A stretch of DNA of 64,000 nucleotides from NCBI GenBank assembly GCA_034687125.1, contig JAQGBZ010000001.1, positions 62,001 to 126,000 on the forward strand, given 5' to 3'. Origin of the DNA: Neelides folsomi. Lineage: Eukaryota; Arthropoda; Collembola; Neelipleona; Neelidae. Shown here one piece after another: positions 12,631 to 22,574 of this stretch. Position numbers and translations under genes: made by a program. The stretch's first letter is position 1. Each line of letters opens with the position of its first letter. The notes under the pieces are model-generated. The model worked only from the letters and a program-made list of their open reading frames with translations, was not told the DNA's origin and made no database searches.

Positions 12631-13309
12631 TTATCGACAGAGTTGAACATCTTCGAATCTCAATGAAGTAAGTTGTGGTGGATGTGGAATTTCTCGCCCG
12701 TAGTTAATTCTGAATCTGAAACTGAATTTGTCTCCGGCCTTTAGTTGAGCATTTTCATCTCTATTCCAGAAGCGAGCGAGTCCTTTAGCTGAATCAACTT
12801 CTCCCCAAACATCCCATACCTAAATGGTTATTTACAATGATTTTATTAGGTATATTGATAAACAGAATTCTTTATAATTTTATAGCCAATAAAGTATTAA
12901 TGTTTTACTCCAATTCCAGTGAAGGGTTGATTATATATGGCATTCATTTCCCAACCTACATTCTATAAAAGAATTGAGTTTTTATAAATATTTATATATT
13001 AAGACAGTACCTGTAGACATTCTACTTAATCATTTTATTTGAATATTATTTTAATTATAAAAATTGTAAAATATATCACCGTTGTAAATGGAACAATAAA
13101 TGTTACATTTCCGAGCCTAAAACAAATAAAAAATCACAATTTAATCTTTCACATTAAAACCAATCAAAAATAATCTGTATATTAATATTTATAATTATTA
13201 AAAACCAATTCAAGACTCCTTCAGATTCCTTTACAACAATATTTGAACAGTCAAAAGCCAAAGTGGAAGCAAAAGCTCCACAAAAGATCAAAACAATGAA
13301 GATTTTCAT
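12631..13309 (-). CDS. Small secreted protein with a CBM2-like carbohydrate-binding domain
   Basis: Four exons on the minus strand: 13309-13206, 13116-13080, 12962-12909 and 12819-12631. They give 127 residues with consistent phases. The N-terminus (MKIFIVLIFCGAFASTLA) is a textbook signal peptide, so the mature protein is about 109 residues. The body has LGNVTFIVPFTT, NVGWEMNAIYNQPFTGIGVW, then FWNRDENAQLKAG and FRFRFRINYG, and it ends FEDVQLCR. A Trp-bearing early strand, a central vW motif, an N..L.AG turn and a last strand with Cys near the C-terminus resemble CBM2-like modules found in some invertebrate cellulases and related secreted proteins. No catalytic domain is attached. Binding to cellulose or chitin is inferred from the family; another beta-sandwich fold is possible. 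Confidence 0.6.
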
Positions 13310-13770
13310 TTTCAAATAAGCAAAACTAAACTAAAAAATCTCGCTCACATCCATTACCTTTATACTACTAAAATTACATAATTTTAGATAACAAATAACA
13401 AAATTTCAATAAAATTCATCGATTTCAAGGGCAAGTCTGCGTTTTCATTGTCTTTAAACTTGTCTGTTTTTTGTTTGCTAACACTTGAACTTCAAATAAC
13501 TTCAACTTTTGACATTGCAAAATTATTTAACATTTTTTGGTTTTTTCAAATGCTAGCAAACAAAAAACAGACTCATACACTCAATCAACTCTTTTAACAT
13601 TTTTTACACTTAAAGTTAGGTACATACAGATACGTATATTATTATAGATTTACGTAATTTAATATCTCAAATGAACATTTAAAAGATCAACAAACAACAA
13701 ACTATAAAATTGCCACTTTATATGACTTTATACAAACTGCATTCATAATTGTTAACAAAGACTGTTATAA
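13310..13770. other. 5' flank of the CBM2-like gene
   Basis: This AT-rich flank contains two near-copies of a short sequence in opposite orientation: gtctgttttttgtttgct near 13463 and agcaaacaaaaaacagac near 13555. They form an 18-bp inverted repeat about 75 bases apart. Its role is unknown. No gene is seen. Confidence 0.45.
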
Positions 13771-13930
13771 ATAGTTCATTTCATTTAGCAATGCTACTCA
13801 GTTTTTGAAAAAATTTGAAAATGCTCGTTCGGGGCTAGTAACCAAATCTACTTAAAAAACGCTCAGCCCCGAACGAGCAATATCAAACTTTTTCAAAAAC
13901 TGAGTAACATTGCTAAATGAAATGAACTAT
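13771..13930. mobile_element. 160-bp foldback MITE with 66-bp arms
   Basis: The arms 13771-13836 and 13865-13930 are inverted repeats with about four mismatches in 66, separated by only 28 bases. The outer ends read atagttcatttc and gaaatgaactat. The inner part carries GCTCGTTCGGGGCT and its complement. It is non-coding, so transposition would have to depend on an enzyme encoded elsewhere. Confidence 0.75.
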
Positions 13931-14945
13931 AAGTCAATTCCATTCACATGCAACCAATCTTGGGAGTCGCACGCCGTTAATGCTTAATGTGGCAAGCCGA
14001 GTTGGAAGTTATGGCATATGGTTCCTGGCGACGATTCTCTCAAATGAGATCAGTAAATTGAAGTTTGAGAGGCGTTGAAGGTGAAGTTAATTGGATTTCC
14101 CTCCTCGAAGTCTCACTCACATTACTTATATATAATAATATATAAATACGCACAGATATTTTACAAACATCATGGCAAGCAGGGCGATGACGAGGGTTGG
14201 AATATGAACCAAAACTTGTGTCCTTTCGCCCACCCCTTGAGCTTCCTGAAAGCTCAGCTTCAAACTCATTGTCAGCCCCAAACTCAGCTTCAAAGTCGAT
14301 TCAAGTGAGTTGGAAACGAAGCCTAAACGAAGAGGAAGAAAGTGAAGAAATGAAGACTCATCAACGGAAATTCCTTCCCATTGCCATTCTTCTCCCCTTC
14401 CGATTTCAGTCCTCAAAGACTCATAGATTTATTTGCTTATACTCCCCTTCAACCTCCCATGCGGTAAAATAGAAAAAAAGGCTACCAACTAAATAAGCAC
14501 CACACACGCATAGTATCATATATAATATGGTAGTATCATATGTATATAAATGAACCGATATAGGAAAGTCGTACACACAGGGATAGACCGAAGTGATTCA
14601 AAAAGTTCTAGGATCTTCCTTTACGTATACTTTTAGGTAATATAAAAGTACAAATACTGATATTACAAAGATCAGTTAGATACTTTTAGAAGTAAATCGT
14701 GTGCTTTTGTCGTACCAGACCTACAGTACTTTCCTTCCCAACAACCCTCAAGACCATCCAAGATGAAAAAGAGAAAAGAGGGATGAACTGCGGAAGAAAT
14801 GAAAGCTTTTTTATTCCTTCTTTGAAAGCTTCAAAGAGAGGCGGGGATTGAGGAGGGTGAAGAAATTGGATTTCCCCACTCATTATTCAACTTTGTGACA
14901 AGAACTTATCTAGGTCCTTACATCCACTACTTAAAGAACTCCCGA
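13931..14945. other. Gene-free region between two MITEs
   Basis: Overlapping open frames near 14.1-14.5 kb occur on both strands in a GC-richer patch. None shows recognisable protein sequence or consistent splice sites. A short near-repeat agtatcatat lies at about 14511 and 14532. I see no gene. Confidence 0.45.
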
Positions 14946-15390
14946 TACCGTTATTGTTCGATTAAGGCTCTTATTAAAAAATTAGGTTTCATGGGGGGAC
15001 TCTTATTCGAGCAGGGCTCTTATTCGAGCAGAGGCTCTTATTAAATAATTTAGAAAATATTGTTCATTTTTATAAATTTATTTCGTCAAATTACAACAAT
15101 ATTATTCTTCATCGCTGCTAGAGCCTTCATTTATAACATCAAGTTTATATGAAATTGAATATTGCTTCTTTAATGACATTTTAATTGTTTAAATATTGGA
15201 AATAAACAATAAATTTAAATCGACAAGTAATATTGACTTTTGACAGAACGCTATTTTGAATTATGTGGGCGGGATAGGGGGCTCTTAATAGAGCCTAGGC
15301 TCTTATTAAAAAATTAGGTTTCGAGGGGGGGGCTCTTATTCGAGCAGGGCTATTATTCGAACAGAGGCTCTTATTCGAACAATAACGGTA
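14946..15390. mobile_element. Non-autonomous pogo/Tigger-like DNA element
   Basis: The termini are 21-bp inverted repeats with one mismatch (taccgttattgttcga...), bounded by TA, so the element is 445 bp. Inside the termini lies a direct repeat of about 80 bp (about 14965-15046 and 15297-15376), built on the unit ggctcttattcgagca. A 25-codon minus-strand ORF (15179-15102) reads MSLKKQYSISYKLDVINE then GSSSDEE. The first part resembles the start of pogo/Tigger DNA-binding domains. The acidic Ser/Asp/Glu end resembles transposase tails. This suggests an internal deletion that left both ends joined in frame. Family assignment is inferred from the termini and this short peptide. Confidence 0.65.
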
Positions 15391-16059
15391 CATAAGAAAA
15401 CTTATTAGCCCCAGACTTTTCCCTCTTCAAGAGATCTTTGTAAACAAGAAAACCCTCTGCGTCAATCAGTGTTTGCACAAAATGAATAATAGATCTTTAG
15501 AATGAGATTTATTACTTGTGACGATTTTAAAATAGGATTTGTCAATTAAAATACAATTTATGGTTGAATTTTTGATCAAATTTTTACATTTTTTACAAGA
15601 ATCATCGTTGTGAATATTGTCAACCATTTTATTAAAATAAAAAGTCAGAGTTCTTGAGTTGTTATTTTGTACTAAAGACTACAATCATATTATTCATAAT
15701 AATGCAGTTCCATGATAAAGTCGTTATTTTGATTATTGAATGTTAGTTGAATAGGGATAGAAAAAATCCATATAACTCAATGAATGAATTATGAAGGATG
15801 AGAAAGAGTGGGAAAAAGAGACGGTAAAAAAGGTTATCGGATATCTTTTTAGTTCCCCTATTTGAGCCCGAGCGGAAGTAAATGATTGTAAAGCTCTTTA
15901 TTGTGTACAAACCTAGACAGGAGAAACATTAGGGTGGATCCGGGTTCTTTCATTTCGATCAATTTCCATGTTTCTTTTCCGTCAAAGTCTCAAGTGGCGT
16001 TTTAAATCTTAATGCTCAGAAAGGGTGAAATAAGAAGCTCCAAAGAATTATATTTTCTG
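15391..16059. other. Gene-free region
   Basis: AT-rich DNA with no open frame of note and no repeat I could define. Nothing is annotated. Confidence 0.4.
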
Positions 16060-16153
16060 TGTACAGCTTGGTTATTTAATCGGTCCATTTTTGTTGCTCG
16101 TCACATATATTATAAGTGCCTGGAATGGACCGATTAAATAACCAGGCTGTACA
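16060..16153. mobile_element. Mariner-like hairpin MITE (about 90 bp)
   Basis: The arms 16060-16089 and 16124-16153 are 30-bp inverted repeats with one mismatch. The ends read TGTACAGC(C/T)TGGTTATTTA, consistent with TA duplications at 16062-16063 and 16150-16151 followed by a CAGCCTGG terminal repeat of Tc1/mariner type. The loop is 34 bases. There is no coding content. Confidence 0.7.
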
Positions 16154-16758
16154 TTCTAGTAGATATACGCAAACATTTTAGCTAAATATTTATGTACACA
16201 AAGTGTATCTGTACAGTGAAATGCAAGGGTCAAAGAAAGTTTGGTTGGGGTGATGTCTGAGAACATTTTATCATTTATAACATTGGATTGAGGGTAACAA
16301 GGGTTGCAGGCTCACTCGTCTCTTGAATTAGGAAAAGTGCATAAAAATGCATCAGTTGGCGAACCGGAACAGGGAGCAGATCATTTATCATCTCCCTACT
16401 TTTACAATTCCAAACAACCAACTCTCTCACACACAACTCACACTAGGGGCAAAAGGAAATAAGAGACAAAGAAGTTTGACCAATTTAAACCTAATGGTAA
16501 ATGATTCGTATCAGATCCCGTTCAAATATTGTTCCACTCCTCTGGTCCTTTGAGTAAGAGATAAATTATGACAAGAGGAATAATTGAATATTCCTCCGCC
16601 CTTCTATTGGTTCTATATATTTATTCATTTTCCTTGTTTCAAAAGAGATTTTCAAATGGACGCTCAAATGCATGAACGCGCATTGAATTTTAATCCATTT
16701 CTGTGAAATTAATTGATTCTATGTAACATATCTCAACTGTATTTACATAGATAAATAT

Positions 16759-17225
16759 TGTTACGGATATAATTTAATACTCTAGTTGTTCATACTCTAT
16801 TCTTAAGTCTACATCATTAATTGTATGTTCTTCAGCCCCTTATGTATTATTGTTATTCTGTTTACTTTTATGCCGATTATTCATTTAAGTCCCGACTTAT
16901 GCCGTACATTCAATTCATGTAAGAATGTAACTTACTTTTGAGACCCTTCCCATTTCGATGTGTTCCCGATTCATTTAAGTTAGTTAAGTAAATTTGTTCC
17001 CTTTTGTTCTAACATAGATAAAGGTAAGCTCCTAACCCCTAGATAAGCCTGCCTATATAAAGGCCCGAATTCTTGTATCTTGACGATTAGTCATTCTTGA
17101 CTCGTCCTCCCCTTTTTGTGCCGTTGCTCGTTTAGTGTATCCAACGAGTTTCCAATTGCCAATAGATCCTAAGTTCTTATTGAAATAAATTCCGATTTAT
17201 TGACTTTTGAACCGCCGCTTACGAT
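16759..17225 (+). repeat. Probable long terminal repeat of a Ty3/gypsy-type element
   Basis: It begins TGTTACGGATAT, a start common in gypsy-type LTRs. A TATA box lies in cctatataaagg near 17052. About 130 bases later comes a polyadenylation-type AATAAA (near 17182), giving the U3-R-U5 order. The 3' end is uncertain, because the expected terminal CA is not clear after ccgccgcttacg. A matching second LTR was not found downstream, so the element is truncated or rearranged. Confidence 0.55.
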
Positions 17226-18600
17226 CATTTCATTTCACGCCGCTCATGCACTTTATATTTAAGAGCTAACCACTCTTTTAACAGAGGCGCCGGGTAGTGT
17301 CCTGGTTGAATTACCCTCCCGTTTTGCCGATTACCCGTTTTGTTGACGCTATTGCTCTTTTTGACATATTGGACATACCCGTCCCGCCATAAAGACCCCC
17401 AAGCATTTAAGGTGGTTTGCACCGCGACCCGTCATACCAGCTCTAGTGATCAACCCCCCACTGACGCCTACAGACGCCATTTGACGCCCGACGCTCACGT
17501 GGTAACGAAGTTCTCAAGGTCTGTAAGATAAACATATCCTACCCAAGTTCCGGCTTTTTGATAGATTTCCTAAAAATTACATTAGTTAGAAGATCCCTTA
17601 GTAGGATTTTAGCGTCGAATTTCATTAATTGGATTTTAATAGGATAATTTTTTAAGTCGAATTTCTAGTGTTTGATTTCTGAAATCTGGTTTTTGAAAAT
17701 CTGTTTTTGAAAATCAGATTTTTGTGAATCTGAATTTTTTGTTTGTTTTGTGAATCGGATTTCGAACGTTTGATTATGACAGGTTTATTTGAATTGTCAG
17801 ATTTTCCTTGTCTCTGATTTTTTTTGAATTTGAGTGAATCCAAATTTTAAGAATTAGATTTTGTGCCGAACGAAAACTTAATTTGTCGAAAATCTTTGTA
17901 AATCCAATTTAATTTTGTTTAATTCTTGAATCTGATTTGAATGAAGGTAATACTGTCGCCATGTTCACGAACAACCTTAGATTTCTTGTATTCCACCCAC
18001 TTAGGAAAGAAATTCAACCAGCCGCCTTAACCTGTTTAGACGTTCTTTCCTCGTGGTCCTTCCCAAAGTTATAATAGTCGTTCTTATGTCCCTAATGCCG
18101 TTCAATCTCAAGACGCTCAAGCCCAATCCCAGTTGAAAATTTTGAACCCAAGAACCCCAGACGAAAAGCAGATTTGTAATTTTTGTGGAAAGCCGAATCA
18201 TATTTCTCGATATTGTCGCTCCAATCCTGATGGCTCTAATTACAAACCTTAGAATAATCCTGGACCTTCCAATTCAAAGACGTATAATTCCCAAAGCCGT
18301 TCACAGCCTCAACAGGCTAACGCCCAACAAATCCAAGCACCCGATTCCCAATCCCGTGAAAGTCCCAGAGAAACTAAAGTCGCCGACGGAACTGGGCCGT
18401 TCGGCGCATTTGTCGCTAGATCCAAAGACGGTAGTTAAAGGCAGATTCTTCACGCCCAATGTTTTTTTGGTAGGAACACTTTGAAATATTTGGATCACAT
18501 AATTTCCTCTAATGGAGTTTCTGTAGATCCAGATAAAATAAAAGCAATTGTTGAATTTCCGACCCCACAGAACCAAAGAATTCATTGGTTAGATTAGTCA
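17226..18600 (+). pseudogene. Decayed gag-pol internal region of a Ty3/gypsy-type retrotransposon
   Basis: At about 18174-18217 a retroviral-type zinc knuckle of the form C-X2-C-X4-H-X4-C can be read on the plus strand (CNFCGKPNHISRYC), preceded by a Gln-rich gag-like tail. A stop codon follows at about 18250. At about 18480-18580 a second fragment, in another context, contains a block typical of the region after the reverse transcriptase palm (HIISSNGVSVDPDKIKAIVE). Only about 230 bases separate the two, so protease and most of the reverse transcriptase are deleted. Between 17226 and 17950 there is a GC-rich stretch and then a region of degenerate gaatctg/aaaatc repeats. The copy cannot be functional. 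Confidence 0.65.
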
Positions 18601-18629
18601 TATTTAACAGCTAACCACTCTTTTAACAA

Positions 18630-21600
18630 TATCATACAAATCATATCATCCAACTGTCATAATACAAAAATTTGATTTGATGTAAAGTCATACTTTAATA
18701 AGCACAAAGTGCTACGACAAGTGCTACGTTTAGCTCATATTTTATCCTTATTATTGTTATTATCTCATTGTTGAATATAATTCATAATATTGCGGCATTT
18801 GGTGTAAGGGAAGCGAAGACAAAAAATAGTCATTTCCTTCAATGTGCTATTAGGAAGAATGTAATGGTTATGTGTTTGAGAGTTTCGGAAGTCAAGTTCG
18901 GAACCGCACCATAAAGAGATTCTTTTGATTATTTTGGTTTCCTCTTTCGAGATGGTTGGAATGACAGAATTCTTCTGGATCTAGCCAAGGCCTTTTCTTC
19001 CCATTCCATTCCGCCACTTCTTTTTCTCTCTCAATCGCCTTCTCCTTCCTCTTCTGTTCTGTATTGACAAAGGGACGTCTTGGAGGGTCGTCCTTAGGGA
19101 ACCAAAACCGACAACTGAAATTTCCTTCTCAAAACTCCTCGGATCTTTCAAGCGTTCATCATCGTTTCTCTGTTCTCGGCCTATTCTCATTAGTTACAAG
19201 ATGGAATTTCCCCCCTCTGGTTCTTTATAACTTGTCGTTTAATTCTTCCCATTTCCCTTTATGTTCCACTCCGCTTTACATTATTTTGGCCATGGGGAAA
19301 GCGAAGCCCCCGAGTCGGAATAATCAACGCAATTTAAAATTTTAATCATTACATTCATATATTTTATCCCGTTTAATTTAAAATTGTAATCTTCAGGTAT
19401 TATCGTTTTTAATGTTTAATTGTAGTATTTTTTATTATTTAATTGTCCATATTTAATTGTCCTTATTTTAGTAACATATTATGTATCTTATAAAATTAAT
19501 TTTAAAATTTCAGTTATTTGAACAATATAATTTGAGATTTCAAGAAATAAAATAATGGCTTTATTGAAATTGGATTTCATTTTATGTCGTGCATAAGCAG
19601 AGAATTTAATTAGAAGCCCATTTGATTAAAATTTGTTTGAAGTGCCTTAAGTCAACAAAAGCTTCTTAATTTCAAGTTTAATTACCGAAAGCTTCCTGAG
19701 TTCCCCTTCCGTCCTCTTACTTCAATCTCGGAGACTCCTAAAAGCAAAACAAATATCCCATGCACCTTTCTTTCCGCTTTCTCCTTCATTTCGTAATAAG
19801 GAGGAAAGATCGATTAATTTTCAATTTAAGATTATTGTACGTTATTGTATTCCAGAAAATAAGTATTAAATAATGTAAATTGTATCAATTAATAGTTGTA
19901 ACCCGAAGCTTTTTATATCGACAATTAACTATTACCGTATTGTTTTATTTTATGTCATCCGAAACTTAACAATAAAAAATTATAGAAAAAATATGAGATT
20001 CTTTGATCGAATCTGAGAAGTAAAAAATTAAGTAATTTCTCTATTTTTTAAAATGGGAAAACGATAAAGCTCTGCTAAAGATAAAGTCATTCAAGTGATA
20101 ATTTAAGCCAAGTAGGAAAATTCGCCCCTCTTGACTCATGATTATGCCAGAAGCTACGAGAAAAAAGATTTGCCGACATTCGGCTCCCAGTCCAAGTTAG
20201 TAGAAATAATGAAAGTTTATTGGAATGTGACAAGAGACGCGGCAGTCCAATTTATTTATTCTCGACTCCCTAAAAGCGCCCTTCTCATTTTCTCTTATCA
20301 ACCCCAGAATTGCATTCATACCCTGGACATGGTAATAGATAGTAGACTAACATTAGTTCACAGATATACACACATAACCGTACGAAACACGTAAAATGAA
20401 ATAAGAAGATATGGTGATATGAGAGATTTGTATAAGAGTGAACGTCATAGTAAATAATGAGCCGACCATTGTGTGTAGTGGGAGCGAACGGACTTAGACC
20501 AACTGCTGGTCCTCTCTTAATCAATTTCGGATTTCGGGAGAGATTCCATGGATTCGTTGAGGGTGCGGAGGGTGAGGATAACATGGACATTTTCCACATC
20601 GCGGTTCTCCGACCCTCTGCCCAAATTAGTCTCATCAAATAGTAACTTGAGGCGTTGAGGCTTCATTGAACTTCATCGAGAGCCAAATGTGAAATAATAG
20701 GGATGAAGTGTGAGGTTCAAATATGACTACCGCATATATTTAATCTTCATCCTCTTCAAATATCATTAGTTTCTCTGAACAAAATTGGACCCAGAATCGT
20801 TCAGATAGTGCGGAATTTGTTTTTAATGCACTTTCACCCAACACAAGAGAAAAGTGAAGTTGATGGGGGAATTTATATTAAAAGTCCTGAGGGAGCTCCC
20901 CTCAATTCTTCAATTGAAGAAACATTACAGGAATGGAAAATACTGGTATTAAGTACATACCATATATGCACTTTTGTAATAATACAAATAGTACATACCG
21001 GTATATCGTTTTAACTTTTCGATATATCTGTATTCTATCTACCTAGTAATATACGTGGAAATTGTCCTGGTTTAAGCTAACCAGAGTGAGCCAAGGGTAA
21101 TCAAAGCGGATTTGAATTTCCTATTCAGTAGAAGTTAATAAAGTCTGTGCAAATTTCCTTGGGCTTTCTCAACGCACCCTTTGATGGGTCGTTGATTCTG
21201 CATCCGGCACAAGTGTTCTTGAATGAATAAGCTGAAAATTCAGCTCCTGCAACCCTGCACTCCTTCATGTACAAAACCAATTCAAGTTCAATATTGCTCC
21301 AAGGGTTCAATTCAAGGGTTTGGTTTAATTGAGCGGAAATGGTTTTTGATTCTCCGGTGCAAATCGAAGTTGGATCGAGTTAGACCAGATCGAGTGCAAA
21401 CAACGCCAGGAACCATGAGGGGGTGAAAACCTGGATGGCTAATAAATACGTGAATTGATCTCTCCGTCGCCTTTTCATCCTCCCTCACTCAATCGAACTT
21501 CCTTTGCATACATTTTCCACTCACTTCCTTTAGTTCCTGTACACATCTTCTGTTTTTCACTATAATTTTCTTTTCAAATATAAATACATGTACCTAACCT

Positions 21601-22494
21601 ATAATAAATACTATGTAATAGGAGTAGAATAGACACATAGTGTGAATGTATTTATGTTGTGGATACATACTCAATTCTCACACATAGAGCAAATACAAGA
21701 GTGATGGGGGAAAATGGAAATCCTCGAGGGAGTGAATCCTCTTTGGACTATTTGATCGTTTCTGATTTATTCCTTCTAGCTACAAGATCATTTTATCCGA
21801 CAGACAAACTTTTCATTCTCTGTTGGAATCAGTGCTTAGTATTATTTGACATTTTTTAAAATGCGATATCTTCATATTCATAAACTTCTATTTTCCTTCA
21901 TTTGAGTGATATCAGAGATGAAATCAAAAATTGGAGAAAAATCTCATTTCGTTTCCTGTATCCCAATGGGTAAGAAGAACTTGCTGTAGCAATGCAAAGA
22001 TGCGGAGAGGCCGCGATGGAAATGATAAGGAAGAGACTTCCATCAAAACTTGAGTTTCAAAATCCACATTTTTCTTAGTCATATCTCTTTCTATCTTTTG
22101 GGCCTTTCGTCTCGTTAGTTTTGTAAGGCGACACTTCATTTTCCATTCTTCTTGTGTGAGTGAAAAGTGCGTGGCTGTTTGTGTGTGGGTTTGAGCTTGA
22201 AAGGAAATTGTAAATTGTGCCCTCAGGTTTCCCTTCCGCATTTTCCCCATTCAATTCTATTTTTTTCCAATTGAAGAAAAGTCTTCGGTGGCAAACTCTG
22301 TAGTTTGCATTTTTCTGCATCATCGAACCTCGTAAAATTGTTCGATAAAGTCCGAATTGATACTTTAGGTAAGAACCGGAGAGGAAGAAAGGTTTCAATA
22401 AGAAAAACTCGTCTATAAAGATGTTCTCAAGTTGTAAAGTTTAGAAATGTAGAAAGTTTTGGGGTTCTTCAATTCCTTTTTCTGCATCCGAACG
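18630..22494. other. Gene-free region, first part of an 11.5-kb gap
   Basis: This is a mosaic of AT-rich DNA and GC-richer patches (for example 18.8-19.3, 20.4-20.7 and 21.9-22.4 kb) with overlapping open frames on both strands. None reads like a known protein or has matching splice signals. It could hold regulatory DNA, a very long intron, or decayed repeats. I can support no gene. Confidence 0.4.
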
Positions 22495-22574
22495 TACAGG
22501 GTGGGCCATAAATATCTTTCTTTTTTATACGATTGTTTATTTAAAAAAGAAAGATACTTATGGCCCACCCGGTA
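22495..22574. mobile_element. 80-bp mariner MITE hairpin (CAGGGTGGGCCATAA termini)
   Basis: The arms 22495-22526 and 22543-22574 are 32-bp inverted repeats with two mismatches around a 16-base loop. The ends are TACAGGGTGGGCCATAA on one side and TACCGGGTGGGCCATAA on the other. The motif CAGGGTGGGCCA preceded by TA is characteristic of mariner-type terminal repeats. The element is nearly all terminus and encodes nothing. Confidence 0.8.

Noticed and set aside
14126-14472. Overlapping ORFs of 77-96 codons on both strands
   Set aside because: They are mutual shadows in a GC-richer patch, with no recognisable domain and no supporting splice signals.
17225-17422. Minus-strand 65-codon ORF next to the LTR
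   Set aside because: It lies in retroelement-derived sequence, on the opposite strand to gag-pol, with no recognisable domain.
20285-20642. Pair of ORFs on opposite strands
   Set aside because: Antisense shadows of each other without protein similarity.
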